Shown piece by piece: positions 1-8,435 of a stretch of DNA of 61,406 bases. The notes beneath the pieces were generated by a model. The model worked only from the letters and a program-made list of their open reading frames with translations, was not told the DNA's origin and did not search any database. The stretch is from Lachnospiraceae bacterium (GTDB lineage: Bacteria > Bacillota > Clostridia > Lachnospirales > Lachnospiraceae): the NCBI GenBank assembly GCA_029338875.1, contig JAQYBF010000110.1, positions 1-61,406 on the forward strand, written 5' to 3'. The position numbers and the translations under genes are program-made. Within the stretch, counting starts at the first letter, position 1; every line of letters begins with the position of its first letter.

Positions 1-1
1 G

Positions 2-397
2 GTAAATATTTCCAGCGAGAATGGAGATTTGAAATTACATTCCAGGCAGACTCTTACAGGAGATGCAGTAAAGCTAAATAGTAAAAACGGGGATCTTTCC
101 CTTTCCAATTGGAATGGCAATTCTCTTCATGCTTCTTCTGACAATGGAAATGTGACAGCAGAGAAGATCTGCTTTGAAACAACAGATCTGACCAGCGATA
201 CGGGCGATCTGTCAGTAAAACCGTCAGATCATCTGTCGAAATACCGCTATCATCTGACCGGAGGAGAAGGAGATATCTCCATCGCTGATGGGATCTATGA
301 CGGAAGTCCTGATTCGAAATCGGAGATCACAGTCGGAAAAGGGGAAAAAGACATGACTCTCCGATCACAAAACGGTGACATTGTTGTTGTACAATGA
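2..397 (+). CDS. DUF4097-type beta-helix protein, C-terminal end (5' truncated)
   Basis: The reading frame is open from base 2 and ends with TGA at 395-397, so this is the last ~131 residues of a gene that starts before the window. The visible part is built of short repeats of the form S/N-x-N-G-D-L/I (SSENGDLKL, NSKNGDLSL, SSDNGNVTA, TSDTGDLSV, GGEGDISI, RSQNGDIVV). This pattern is typical of the DUF4097 putative adhesin/bactofilin-like beta-helix family found in many Bacillota envelope-stress or membrane-associated proteins. No membrane segment is visible in the part present. Function cannot be assigned further. A TTG at 29 could be read as a start, but the repeat pattern continues upstream of it, so I treat the gene as truncated by the window edge. 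A good terminator follows at 510. Confidence 0.7.
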   Translation, partial: VNISSENGDLKLHSRQTLTGDAVKLNSKNGDLSLSNWNGNSLHASSDNGNVTAEKICFETTDLTSDTGDLSVKPSDHLSKYRYHLTGGEGDISIADGIYDGSPDSKSEITVGKGEKDMTLRSQNGDIVVVQ

Positions 398-509
398 TTT
401 GAGACCGGCCGGATGAAAAGGAAATGCCGGTGACAGGTACTGTTAACGGCTCTGTCCGGACCGAAATTTAATGGTCCGTTCTGACAGTAAAATCTGAATG
501 AATCTGAAA

Positions 510-542
510 GGGGAAATCGTGAAAGCGGTTTCCTCTTTTTTT
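510..542 (+). terminator. Rho-independent terminator
   Basis: GGGGAAATCG (510-519) pairs with CGGTTTCCTC (526-535), with two G-T wobbles, around a six-base loop. A run of T residues follows from 536. It ends the DUF4097-type gene. Confidence 0.75.
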
Positions 543-635
543 ATCGAAAGGAGACCTGAATGGCTGGTGAGACAGGAAGTTTCAGAAAGAGATTTGCTAT
601 AGATACAAGCTATAACTGCATCAATACATTTCATA

Positions 636-665
636 TTTTACTTGATCGGATGACAAATTTATAAT
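636..665 (+). promoter_or_regulatory. Candidate promoter of the MetE-like gene
   Basis: A consensus TATAAT lies at 660-665. The best-spaced -35 is weak (TTTTAC at 636-641, 18-base spacer). It sits in an AT-rich patch about 90 bases before the start codon at 757. Based on motif reading only. Confidence 0.35.
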
Positions 666-756
666 TCTCCTTATGAAGCAGGTATTTCAATCATGATTCG
701 GCCAGAAGCCGGACTCATCAGTCGATATGATACGGACCAGAATCAGGAGGTATGAA

Positions 757-1878
757 ATGAGCACATTACAGACACCCTTTCGTTATGACTATGTAGGAAG
801 CTTTCTCCGTCCTAAGAAGCTGAAGGAAGCCAGAAAGGAATTTGATCAGGGAAAGCTAAGCCCGGAGGACCTGAAGAAGGTAGAAGATGAGGCCATCACA
901 GATCTGATCACAAAGATCAAAAAGCTTGGCTATCATGTAATTACAGACGGCGAGTTCCGCAGAGCCACCTGGCATCTGGATTTCATGTGGGCCTTCGACG
1001 GCATCGGACATACGCCGACCAAGACCGGTCTTCCTTTCCACGATGAAGCGGCCATGATCGATGATACCTATCTGGTCGGTAAGGTAAAGCTGTCAGGCGA
1101 GCATCCCTTCATCGAGCATTTCAAATTCGTAAAGCAGTTCGAGGATGAAAATACCATCGCCAAGCAGACCATCCCTGCACCGGCCCAGTTCTATGCCCAG
1201 TTCACCATGCCTTTTAATCGGACAGCCACCGAAGCCGTCTACCAGTCGGATGATGAGCTCGAGGATGATATCGTAAAGGGCTACGGCGATTTCATCGACC
1301 AGCTCTATGCGGCCGGCTGCCGGAATCTCCAGCTGGATGACTGTACCTGGGGCATGCTTGCCGATAAGCTTGGACCCGCTATGTATGGAACGACAGCCGA
1401 GGGCGCCATTGAAATCCAGAAGAAGCACCTGGAGATCAACAACCGCGTCATCGCCAATGCTCCCAAGGACCTGACCATTAATACCCATGTCTGCCGCGGC
1501 AACTTCCACTCCACCTATGCCAACAGCGGCCCTTACGACGGAGTAGCCGATGTCCTCTTCGGACAGGAGAATGTCAACGCTTACTATCTGGAATTCGATG
1601 ATGAGAAGAGAGACGGCGGCTTCGCGCCTCTGGCCAAGGTCAGCGGCGACAAGAAGGTTGTCATCGGCCTTGTCACAACCAAGTCCCCGATTCTGGAGAA
1701 GAAGGAGACGGTTATCAAGCGGATTCATGAGGCTGAGAAATATATACCGCTCGATCGTCTGTATTTAAGCCCTCAGTGCGGTTTTTCGTCATGTGAAATC
1801 GGAAACAAATTGACAGAGGAAGAGCAGTGGGCTAAGCTTCGTCTTGTAAAGGAAGTTGCAGAGGAAGTCTGGGGCTGA
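757..1878 (+). CDS. Cobalamin-independent methionine synthase II family protein (MetE C-terminal-like)
   Basis: 373 residues. The protein corresponds to the C-terminal catalytic barrel of MetE alone (YxjG/YxjH-like) and lacks the N-terminal barrel of full MetE. The zinc/thiol ligand pattern is complete: H244-x-C246 in THVCRGN, E279 in YLEFDD and C341 in SPQCGF. It should therefore bind Zn and activate a thiol or thiol-containing methyl acceptor. The methyl donor is not known for these short forms; transfer to homocysteine is the usual guess. AGGAGG at 745-750 sets the start at 757; an in-frame codon at 727 is less likely. It is followed by a 130-base gap and is probably its own unit. Confidence 0.82.
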   Translation: MSTLQTPFRYDYVGSFLRPKKLKEARKEFDQGKLSPEDLKKVEDEAITDLITKIKKLGYHVITDGEFRRATWHLDFMWAFDGIGHTPTKTGLPFHDEAAMIDDTYLVGKVKLSGEHPFIEHFKFVKQFEDENTIAKQTIPAPAQFYAQFTMPFNRTATEAVYQSDDELEDDIVKGYGDFIDQLYAAGCRNLQLDDCTWGMLADKLGPAMYGTTAEGAIEIQKKHLEINNRVIANAPKDLTINTHVCRGNFHSTYANSGPYDGVADVLFGQENVNAYYLEFDDEKRDGGFAPLAKVSGDKKVVIGLVTTKSPILEKKETVIKRIHEAEKYIPLDRLYLSPQCGFSSCEIGNKLTEEEQWAKLRLVKEVAEEVWG

Positions 1879-2007
1879 TGAGGAATCTGTCTCATAAGAA
1901 CTGGATTCGGGACGGTTTCAGTTCCCCGGGGGAAATCCTGATTTGTGTCTGTACAGACATGAAAAGGTCGGGCTTCTTCTGAATTACAGGATAGGGAGGA
2001 AACTCAA

Positions 2008-2994
2008 ATGGGGAAAAGAATCATCTCGATCGTTCCGTTTACAGAGGATCAGAAGAAGACTCTGAAAAATATCGCATCTTCCTATGGAGATGGGCTTGAC
2101 TTTATGGAGAAGGTTGACCCGGACCTGCTAAAGAAAGAAATCAGGACTGTCGATGCCATCATTGGAAATATAGACCCGGATCTTCTGTCTGGCGCAGAAA
2201 AGCTGACCTGGCTTCAGCTGAATTCAGCCGGTGTCGACAGCTATGTAAAACCGGGAAAGGTACCGGAAAAGACAGTCATTACCTGCGCCAGCGGTTCCTA
2301 TGGAACGGCCATCTCGGAATATATGGCTGCCATGCTTCTTGTTATGATGAAGAAGATTCCCCTCTATCTTAAGAATCAGGAGGCAGGTCTATGGAGAGAT
2401 GAAGGCAGTGTCGCCTCGCCGGCAGGAAAGAGAATCCTGATAGTGGGAACCGGTGACATTGGTCTATCTTTCGCAAGAAGGATCAAGGCCTTTGAACTGC
2501 CGGATCATCCGATCAGGCTGATCGGTGTGAGGAGAAGGACTGATACGATTCCGGAGCCTCTCGATGAGATCCATTCCCTGGATGAGCTTCCGGAGCTTGT
2601 GAAGGAAGCGGATGTGATCGCCCTTTCTCTGCCGGGAACCCAGGCAACCTATCATCTTTTTGACAGGGAGCTTCTGAGTCGCTGCAAGGAGGGCTCCTAT
2701 CTTATCAATGTCGGCAGAGGCAGTGTCATTGAAAATGAGGCCCTGAAGGACCCGAATGTGTATGGACGTTTCGCCGGCATCTATATCGATGTCTGCGAAC
2801 AGGAGCCACTGCCGGACCATGATCCGCTCTTTGCGGTGCCGAATCTTTACATTACGCCCCATATCACCGGATTCTACCATCTGGACATCACCCTGCAGAG
2901 AATTGCAGAGATTACGGAGCATAATTTAAAGGCCTGGCATGGAGAAGGTGAATTTATAAGCCGGGTCAATCGGGCAACGGGTTATGCGGACTGA
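2008..2994 (+). CDS. D-isomer-specific 2-hydroxyacid dehydrogenase family protein
   Basis: 328 residues, the usual length for the family. The family oxidises D-2-hydroxyacids or reduces 2-oxoacids with NAD(P)H. The nucleotide-binding glycine motif is GTGDIG (147-152). The catalytic Arg lies in INVGRGS (R237), the Glu in CEQEPLP (E266) and the His in TPHITGF (H285), so the active site looks intact. The N-terminal substrate domain has LNSAGVDSY. Substrate cannot be told from sequence; glyoxylate/hydroxypyruvate reductase-like or 3-phosphoglycerate-dehydrogenase-like proteins share this layout. A GGGAGGAAA ribosome binding site precedes the ATG. A terminator follows at 3017. Confidence 0.85.
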   Translation: MGKRIISIVPFTEDQKKTLKNIASSYGDGLDFMEKVDPDLLKKEIRTVDAIIGNIDPDLLSGAEKLTWLQLNSAGVDSYVKPGKVPEKTVITCASGSYGTAISEYMAAMLLVMMKKIPLYLKNQEAGLWRDEGSVASPAGKRILIVGTGDIGLSFARRIKAFELPDHPIRLIGVRRRTDTIPEPLDEIHSLDELPELVKEADVIALSLPGTQATYHLFDRELLSRCKEGSYLINVGRGSVIENEALKDPNVYGRFAGIYIDVCEQEPLPDHDPLFAVPNLYITPHITGFYHLDITLQRIAEITEHNLKAWHGEGEFISRVNRATGYAD

Positions 2995-3016
2995 ATCGTC
3001 AATATGTGATAAAATA

Positions 3017-3050
3017 CGCGTGAAAAGGGAAACTTTTTCGCGCGCTTTTT
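3017..3050 (+). terminator. Rho-independent terminator
   Basis: CGCGTGAAAA (3017-3026) pairs with TTTTCGCGCG (3035-3044), one G-T wobble and an eight-base loop, followed by CTTTTT. It closes the dehydrogenase gene and lies directly before the ribosome binding site of the next gene. Confidence 0.7.
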
Positions 3051-3066
3051 GACAAAGGGGGCTCTT

Positions 3067-3816
3067 ATGACAGACAAATCCGCCGGCAGTTCATTATTTT
3101 TATTTCCGCTTCTGGCAGCGCTGTTTCTTATTCTCATGGCAGTGTTCTGCACGCTTTTCCTTCGAAATCTGATTGACCGGGAGAAACGGGTTCATGTGAA
3201 GACCACCTATCTGAAAATATCGACTAGTGCCTGCTTTGTTGCAATTGCTTTTCTCGGGACTCTGAGCCGGCAGGCCATCGAACCTTTCTGCCTCTTCTTG
3301 CTGGCCGGCAGCTTTTCAGGCCTGGTCGGAGATCTGCTTCTTGGCCTCCGCTATGCGGATGGGGAACGAAAGAATTCCTATACCAGAGGCGGCTTTATCG
3401 CATTTCTTCTTGGCCATCTCTTTTATATTTTCTATATGCTTCTTCGCTTTGACAGGGTTCTTACGTCTCCGGTCACGGGCCGGATTCTCTTTGTGTCCGT
3501 GATTCTCGGTCTTGTCATAGGTCATGCTGACCGCCTCATGGGCCTGGATTACGGCAGCTTTTCTTCTATGATTTCAAGCTACAGCATGGTCATTATAGCT
3601 TCCACTTTTCTTGGCATGGCTGCATCCATCAGACAGAAATTTCAGAATCCGGCCGCCAATCTCTTTGCCATCGGTGCTGTTTTATTCCTTCTTTCGGACC
3701 TGATCCTGTCAGGTACCTATTTCGGAAAGGGAAAGGACCGGCCCGTGGATCTGATCCTGAATCACATCTTCTACTTCGGCGGACAGTTCCTCATCGCACT
3801 GGCTCTGTTCTTCTAG
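3067..3816 (+). CDS. YhhN family integral membrane protein (lysoplasmalogenase-like)
   Basis: 249 residues with seven to eight hydrophobic segments. Family landmarks are visible: GLVGDLLLGLR, FLLGHLFYIFYML, AIGAVLFLLSDLIL and a final HIFYFGGQFLIALALFF. The YhhN/TMEM86 family includes lysoplasmalogenases that cleave the vinyl-ether bond of lysoplasmalogens, and plasmalogens are common in anaerobic Clostridia, which makes the role plausible; the reaction itself is inferred. Start chosen at the ATG with AAAGGGGG about eight bases upstream, rather than a TTG at 3049. It stands between two terminator/intergenic zones and is probably a single-gene unit. Confidence 0.75.
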   Translation: MTDKSAGSSLFLFPLLAALFLILMAVFCTLFLRNLIDREKRVHVKTTYLKISTSACFVAIAFLGTLSRQAIEPFCLFLLAGSFSGLVGDLLLGLRYADGERKNSYTRGGFIAFLLGHLFYIFYMLLRFDRVLTSPVTGRILFVSVILGLVIGHADRLMGLDYGSFSSMISSYSMVIIASTFLGMAASIRQKFQNPAANLFAIGAVLFLLSDLILSGTYFGKGKDRPVDLILNHIFYFGGQFLIALALFF

Positions 3817-4149
3817 GACATGTCATTTTCCATGACTGCCATCTAAGGAACTTTTCATCAATCGAATGATATTCTGCAAGATCACAGAGACTGCTAGATG
3901 CCGGATATGGATTCGGCCGGACCTTCTTCTGCAGCGGATGGGAATAGAGATTCCTTCCGCCTTCCTCATTGAAAGAAGGAACCATCTTATGGTAATATAG
4001 GTTTCGGCTTGAAGCAGGATTCGGCAGAGGTCTATATTTGTCTGGCAGATCCTGTGGAAATAAAGCTTTGATGATGATAATATTATGGTAAATCTTTCCC
4101 TGAAAGACAGGGGAGAGGCAGTGTTTTAGAATTGCAGAGGGGATAGAAA
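3817..4149. other. Intergenic stretch before pyrH, no gene seen
   Basis: This 333-base gap contains a possible promoter (3969-3998, and an alternative TTGAAG/TATATT pair at 4009-4038) and the pyrH ribosome binding site. I see no convincing terminator for the upstream gene and no recognisable riboswitch. The minus-strand open frame across it (3791-4249) overlaps pyrH and has no family signature. Confidence 0.5.
3969..3998 (+). promoter_or_regulatory. Candidate promoter for the pyrH-frr-uppS cluster
   Basis: TTGAAA at 3969-3974, an 18-base spacer, then TAATAT at 3993-3998 preceded by TG (extended -10, TGGTAATAT). The same TGGTAATATAG string recurs before proB (52778), which supports it as a local promoter type. 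Confidence 0.4.
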
Positions 4150-4857
4150 ATGAGTGAGAAAAAACGTGTCCTTCTGAAACTGAGCGGTGAAGCTCTGGCA
4201 GGAGAGAAGCATACCGGTTTTGATGAGAAGACTGTTCGGACCGTTGCAAAGGAAGTAAAGAAGCTGATCGATCATGACTTTTCAGTCGGCATTGTCATCG
4301 GCGGCGGAAATTTCTGGAGAGGCCGTACCGGCGAGGAGCTGACCCGGTCCAAGGCAGACCAGATCGGCATGCTTGCAACCCTTATGAACTGTATCTACGT
4401 ATCGGACATTTTCCGCGGAGAAGGAATGAAGACCGAGATTTTCACTCCCTTTGTCTGCGGCGCCTTCAGCCATCTTTTTGATATCGATGCCGTAAATGCC
4501 GCTCTGGATGCGGGTGTGATTACCTTCTTCGCTGGCGGAACCGGACATCCCTATTTCTCGACCGATACTGCAACGGTTCTTCGGGCAGTTGAGATCCAGG
4601 CTGATCAGATTCTTCTGGCCAAGGCCATTGACGGTGTTTATGATTCCGATCCCAAGACCAACCCCAATGCAAAGAAGTATGATCAGATTCCTATCCAGGA
4701 TGTGGTTGACCAGAAGCTCGGCGTCATCGATCTTACCGCTTCCATCATGTGCCTGGAGAATAAGATGCCTCTGAAGGTCTTCGCTCTTTCCGAAGAGGAC
4801 GGCATCTTAAAGGCTGCTCTGAATCAGGACTTTGACGGAACCAGTATTACCGCCTGA
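4150..4857 (+). CDS. pyrH: UMP kinase
   Basis: 235 residues, standard for the bacterial hexameric UMP kinase that phosphorylates UMP to UDP with ATP and feeds CTP/UTP synthesis. The amino-acid-kinase fold signature is clear: KLSGEALAGE at the N-terminus, GIVIGGGNFWRG (phosphate-binding glycine loop), then FFAGGTGHPYFSTDTA and DGVYDSDPKTNPNA. The ribosome binding site is AGAGGGG about ten bases upstream. Placed before frr, the usual bacterial pairing. Confidence 0.96.
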   Translation: MSEKKRVLLKLSGEALAGEKHTGFDEKTVRTVAKEVKKLIDHDFSVGIVIGGGNFWRGRTGEELTRSKADQIGMLATLMNCIYVSDIFRGEGMKTEIFTPFVCGAFSHLFDIDAVNAALDAGVITFFAGGTGHPYFSTDTATVLRAVEIQADQILLAKAIDGVYDSDPKTNPNAKKYDQIPIQDVVDQKLGVIDLTASIMCLENKMPLKVFALSEEDGILKAALNQDFDGTSITA

Positions 4858-4890
4858 AAATAAAATTTAGACCAATCAAGGAGAATCATT

Positions 4891-5445
4891 ATGGCAGTGA
4901 ATTTATCTGAAAATAAAGACCGTATGGAAAAGAGCATCCTGAATCTGAAGGAAGAGTTCAATTCGATCCGCGCAGGCCGTGCCAATCCCCATGTTCTGGA
5001 CCGTGTCATGGTCAGCTATTACGGAGCTGAGACCCCGATTCAGCAGGTCGCCAATGTAACTGTTCCGGAGCCCCGGATGATTCAGATCCAGCCCTGGGAT
5101 CCCAGCCTCCTTAAGGATATTGAGAAGGCAATTCTCATGTCCGATGTCGGAATCAACCCGACCAATGATGGCAAGACCATCCGTCTGGTATTCCCGGATT
5201 TGACTGAGGACCATCGTAAGGAACTGGCCAAGGATATCAAGAAGAAGGGCGAGGAAGCCAAGGTTGCCATCCGCAATATCCGCCGGGATGCCATGGATGC
5301 CTTAAAGAAGGCTCAGAAGGCTTCCGAGATCTCCGAGGACGAGGAGAAGGATCAGGAGACCGAGGTTCAGAAGATGACAGACGAGTACACCAAAAAGGTG
5401 GACGGCCTGGTTGCAGACAAGACCAAGGAAATCATGACGGTCTGA
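4891..5445 (+). CDS. frr: Ribosome recycling factor
   Basis: 184 residues. RRF works with EF-G to split post-termination ribosomes. Recognised by NLKEEFNSIRAGRANP near the N-terminus, the central QIQPWDPSLLKDIEKAI region and the RNIRRDAMDALKKAQK helix. AAGGAG lies before the ATG. It follows pyrH by 33 bases and is most likely cotranscribed with it. Confidence 0.97.
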   Translation: MAVNLSENKDRMEKSILNLKEEFNSIRAGRANPHVLDRVMVSYYGAETPIQQVANVTVPEPRMIQIQPWDPSLLKDIEKAILMSDVGINPTNDGKTIRLVFPDLTEDHRKELAKDIKKKGEEAKVAIRNIRRDAMDALKKAQKASEISEDEEKDQETEVQKMTDEYTKKVDGLVADKTKEIMTV

Positions 5446-5470
5446 TCCTGAACGAAGATCGTACAAACTT

Positions 5471-5510
5471 GCAAGGGAGGACACGAGGTTTCTTGTGTCC
5501 TCTTGCTTTA
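5471..5510 (+). terminator. Long hairpin between frr and uppS (weak terminator or processing site)
   Basis: GCAAGGGAGGACACGAG pairs with CTTGTGTCCTCTTGC around a GTTT loop (5471-5505). The following sequence is TTTATATA rather than a solid T tract, so it may only partly terminate, or may be an RNase processing or stability hairpin. Confidence 0.5.
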
Positions 5511-5600
5511 TATATGATAAGAGTGTCAAAGTCAGTACCCGCATGCGAAAAAAGTGGGTGAAAGACGGATTGACGAGCCCCTGTTTCAATGGAGGATTCG

Positions 5601-6299
5601 ATGAAAATTCCGGAACATGTAGCAATCATACTGGACGGAAACGGCCGCTGGGCCAAGGCCAAGGGCATGCCCCGGACCTACGGACACGCAGCCGGAGCCA
5701 AAAACGTGGAAGTCATTTGCAAGGCAGCGGATGATATCGGAATCAAGTACCTGACACTTTATGCTTTCTCTACAGAGAACTGGAAAAGGCCCAGTGATGA
5801 GGTTTCGACTCTGATGAAGCTTCTTGCAACCTATCTGAAGAAATGTATGAAGCTTTCGGTGGAAAACAACATGCGCTGCCGGATTCTAGGCGACCCCGAG
5901 GGACTTCCGGAAAATTTAAGAAAAGCGATTGACCAGCTGGAGGATATGTCTAAGGACTTTACCGGTCTTCAGCTTCAGATTGCCATCAATTACGGAAGCC
6001 GGGATGAGATCACCCGGGCTGCAAGAAAGGCCTGCCGGGATCTGATCGATGCCGGAAAGAGTCCGGAGGATCTGACCGAAGAGGATATCTCCTCTCATCT
6101 CGATACGGCCGGTATTCCGGATCCGGATTTCATGATCCGGACCAGCGGAGAGGAGCGCCTCTCAAACTACCTTCTCTGGCAGCTGGCCTATACGGAATTC
6201 TACTTTACCAAGACGCCCTGGCCGGACTTCAATGCAGACCGGCTTAGAGAGGCAGTAGAAGAATACGACAAGAGAAACCGCCGTTTCGGAGGCTTATAA
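5601..6299 (+). CDS. uppS: Isoprenyl transferase (undecaprenyl diphosphate synthase)
   Basis: 232 residues. Condenses isopentenyl diphosphates onto farnesyl diphosphate to make the C55 lipid carrier for wall synthesis. Motifs: IILDGNGRWAKAKG with the catalytic Asp and phosphate-binding residues, TLYAFSTENWKRP, and the signature RTSGEERLSNYLLWQ with the second-substrate Arg residues. GGAGG at 5591-5595 points to the ATG at 5601 rather than an in-frame ATG at 5589. It starts the lipid block uppS-cdsA-dxr-rseP-ispG. Confidence 0.96.
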   Translation: MKIPEHVAIILDGNGRWAKAKGMPRTYGHAAGAKNVEVICKAADDIGIKYLTLYAFSTENWKRPSDEVSTLMKLLATYLKKCMKLSVENNMRCRILGDPEGLPENLRKAIDQLEDMSKDFTGLQLQIAINYGSRDEITRAARKACRDLIDAGKSPEDLTEEDISSHLDTAGIPDPDFMIRTSGEERLSNYLLWQLAYTEFYFTKTPWPDFNADRLREAVEEYDKRNRRFGGL

Positions 6300-6321
6300 A
6301 TAATATTTGAAAGGAGATTTT

Positions 6322-7122
6322 ATGTTTCGAACCAGACTGCTGAGCGGCATTGTTTTGGTCGCCCTGGCTTTATTACTGATCATCACCGGAGGCAAGGTCC
6401 TTCTGGCATCTACCTGTGCCATTTCCCTGGTTGGCCTCATGGAACTCTACCGGGTTTTCGACATTAATAAAAAGCCGGTCGGTATCCTGGGCTATATCTT
6501 TACCGTTCTCTATTACTTTGACCTGAACTTCAAGTTCCTTCCCAATCTGGAAATTCTGGTCATCGCTTTCTTGATCCTGCTTCTGGCCTGCTTTGTCCTG
6601 ACCTTTCCCAAATATCATTCCAGACAGATCATGGCGGCTTTCTTCGGCGTCTTCTATGTCTCAATCATGCTGTCCTTCATCTATCAGACCAGAATGATCC
6701 CCAACGGCGAATATATCGTCTGGCTGATCTTCCTCTGCTCATGGGGATGTGATACCTGCGCCTACTGCGTGGGCCGTCTCTTCGGAAAGCACAAGATGGC
6801 TCCGGTCCTAAGCCCCAAGAAGTCTGTGGAAGGTGCCATCGGCGGTGTCGTCGGAGCCTTCCTTCTGACCATTATCTACAGCCTGATTTTCCGCAGTCAG
6901 ATGCAGATCGGAAGCCGTGAAGTCATCGTTCTCGGCATCATTTCCGCCATCGGCGCCCTGATTTCCATGATCGGCGACCTGGCCGCCTCTGCCATCAAGA
7001 GAAATTACGACATCAAGGATTATGGCAAGCTGATCCCCGGCCACGGCGGCATTCTGGACCGCTTTGACAGTGTAATTATCACAGCTCCCATCATCTATTT
7101 CCTGGCCGTTTATCTGGTATAA
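6322..7122 (+). CDS. cdsA: Phosphatidate cytidylyltransferase
   Basis: 266 residues with about eight membrane segments. Makes CDP-diacylglycerol from phosphatidate and CTP, the branch point of phospholipid synthesis. The C-terminal CDS signature is clear: SMIGDLAASAIKRNYDIKD then PGHGGILDRFDS, holding the metal-binding Asp residues. Start set at 6322 by AAAGGAG six bases upstream; a TTG at 6307 in frame would overlap that site. Lies 22 bases after uppS, so probably one transcript. Confidence 0.95.
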   Translation: MFRTRLLSGIVLVALALLLIITGGKVLLASTCAISLVGLMELYRVFDINKKPVGILGYIFTVLYYFDLNFKFLPNLEILVIAFLILLLACFVLTFPKYHSRQIMAAFFGVFYVSIMLSFIYQTRMIPNGEYIVWLIFLCSWGCDTCAYCVGRLFGKHKMAPVLSPKKSVEGAIGGVVGAFLLTIIYSLIFRSQMQIGSREVIVLGIISAIGALISMIGDLAASAIKRNYDIKDYGKLIPGHGGILDRFDSVIITAPIIYFLAVYLV

Positions 7123-7205
7123 GTACCGGAGAATTCTCTGATTCATGGAATTCAAGGGAAGAGGAAGATTATTAGAAAATCAAAATTCAAAGGATAAACG
7201 ATTTT

Positions 7206-8354
7206 ATGAACGTATCCATATTAGGCGCAACCGGCTCCATCGGGACACAGACACTGGATGTGGTCCGTCAGCATCCGGAATGCTATAAGGTGACCAGTCT
7301 TTCCTGCGGGAGAAATATAGACCTGCTCGAAAAAGAGGTTCGGGAATTTCATCCGGCCTTTGTTTCGGTCTGGGAAGAAGAGAAGGCCCTGGATCTTCGG
7401 ACCCGTTTAAAGGATCTTACGGTTCCGGTCTACAGTGGTATGGACGGCCTGATCCGGGTGGCCGAGGATCCGGAATCGGACATCTTAATTACCGGTATTG
7501 TCGGCATGGTCGGCATTCGGCCGACTATGGCAGCGATCAGGGCCGGAAAGAAAATCGGCCTGGCCAACAAGGAAACTCTGGTCACTGCAGGCCACCTGAT
7601 CATGCCCATGGCCGAGAAATACAAGGCAGAGATTCTGCCGGTCGACAGCGAGCACTCGGCAATCTTTCAGTCCCTTCAGGGCAGTCCGAAGAAGCGTTTA
7701 AAGAAAATCCTTCTTACCGCATCGGGCGGAACCTTCCGGGGAAAGAAGAGAAAAGATCTGGAAAATGTCCGCCTGGAGGACGTCCTGAAGAATCCCAACT
7801 GGGATATGGGCGCCAAGGTGACCATTGATTCGGCGGGTCTCGTCAATAAAGGCCTGGAGGTCATGGAGGCCGGCTGGCTCTTCGGTGTAAAGAGAGACCG
7901 GATCCAGGTTCTGGTTCATCCCGAAAGTATTCTGCATTCGGCAGTGGAATTTGAGGACGGAGCTGTCATCGGTCAGCTGGGCATTCCGGATATGAGAATT
8001 CCTATTGCCTACGCCTTAAGCTATCCGGACCGCCTGCCCCTGGATCTGCCGGAGCTGGATCTTTTTTCCCTGGGCAGTCTGACCTTCGAAAAGCCGGATA
8101 TGGAGACCTTCCGGGGTCTGGGTCTGGCTTACCAGGCCATGGACCGGGGCGGCAATATTCCGACCGTCTTCAATGCGGCAAATGAGAAGGCCGTTGCCCT
8201 TCTTTTAAAGAGAAAGATTCAATTTCTGGATATTCCGAATCTGATTCAGGCAGCTATGGAGAATGTGGCCTTCCGGCCCGATCCTTCCCTGGATGAGATT
8301 CTGGAAACCGAGAAGGAAGCCGGCGAGGCTGTCCTTCGTGCCGCAGGACTCTGA
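7206..8354 (+). CDS. dxr: 1-deoxy-D-xylulose 5-phosphate reductoisomerase
   Basis: 382 residues. Second step of the DXP (MEP) isoprenoid pathway: NADPH-dependent conversion of DXP to MEP, the fosmidomycin target. Visible: NADPH-binding SILGATGSIGTQTLD at the N-terminus, GLANKETLVTAGH, the metal-binding PVDSEHSAIFQ loop, LTASGGTF with the flexible lid, and DMGAKVTIDSAGLVNKG. The ribosome binding site (AAAGGAT) is modest. Its product line is continued in this window by ispG (9548) and ispH (43765). Confidence 0.96.
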   Translation: MNVSILGATGSIGTQTLDVVRQHPECYKVTSLSCGRNIDLLEKEVREFHPAFVSVWEEEKALDLRTRLKDLTVPVYSGMDGLIRVAEDPESDILITGIVGMVGIRPTMAAIRAGKKIGLANKETLVTAGHLIMPMAEKYKAEILPVDSEHSAIFQSLQGSPKKRLKKILLTASGGTFRGKKRKDLENVRLEDVLKNPNWDMGAKVTIDSAGLVNKGLEVMEAGWLFGVKRDRIQVLVHPESILHSAVEFEDGAVIGQLGIPDMRIPIAYALSYPDRLPLDLPELDLFSLGSLTFEKPDMETFRGLGLAYQAMDRGGNIPTVFNAANEKAVALLLKRKIQFLDIPNLIQAAMENVAFRPDPSLDEILETEKEAGEAVLRAAGL

Positions 8355-8435
8355 TTTTATGGACAGAGGAATGAGTCTGCTTAAGAGATCAGCTCATCAA
8401 ATTGCTGTACTGTATAGAAATATGAGGATTCTTAT

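Larger units (their letters stand above)
398..756. other. Intergenic stretch, no gene seen
   Basis: This 359-base gap holds a rho-independent terminator at 510-542 for the preceding gene and a possible promoter at 636-665 for the MetE-like gene. I looked for an S-box (SAM) riboswitch because MetE-like genes often carry one, but saw no S-box-like set of helices. A short minus-strand open frame at 443-634 has no ribosome binding site or recognisable product and I do not call it. Confidence 0.6.

Noticed and set aside
518-533. TGAAAGCGGTTTCC, close to a CcpA cre site
   Set aside because: It is the loop and 3' arm of the terminator at 510-542, so the terminator explains the symmetry.
398-756. 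S-box riboswitch before the MetE-like gene
   Set aside because: The expected four-helix layout and conserved motifs are not present.
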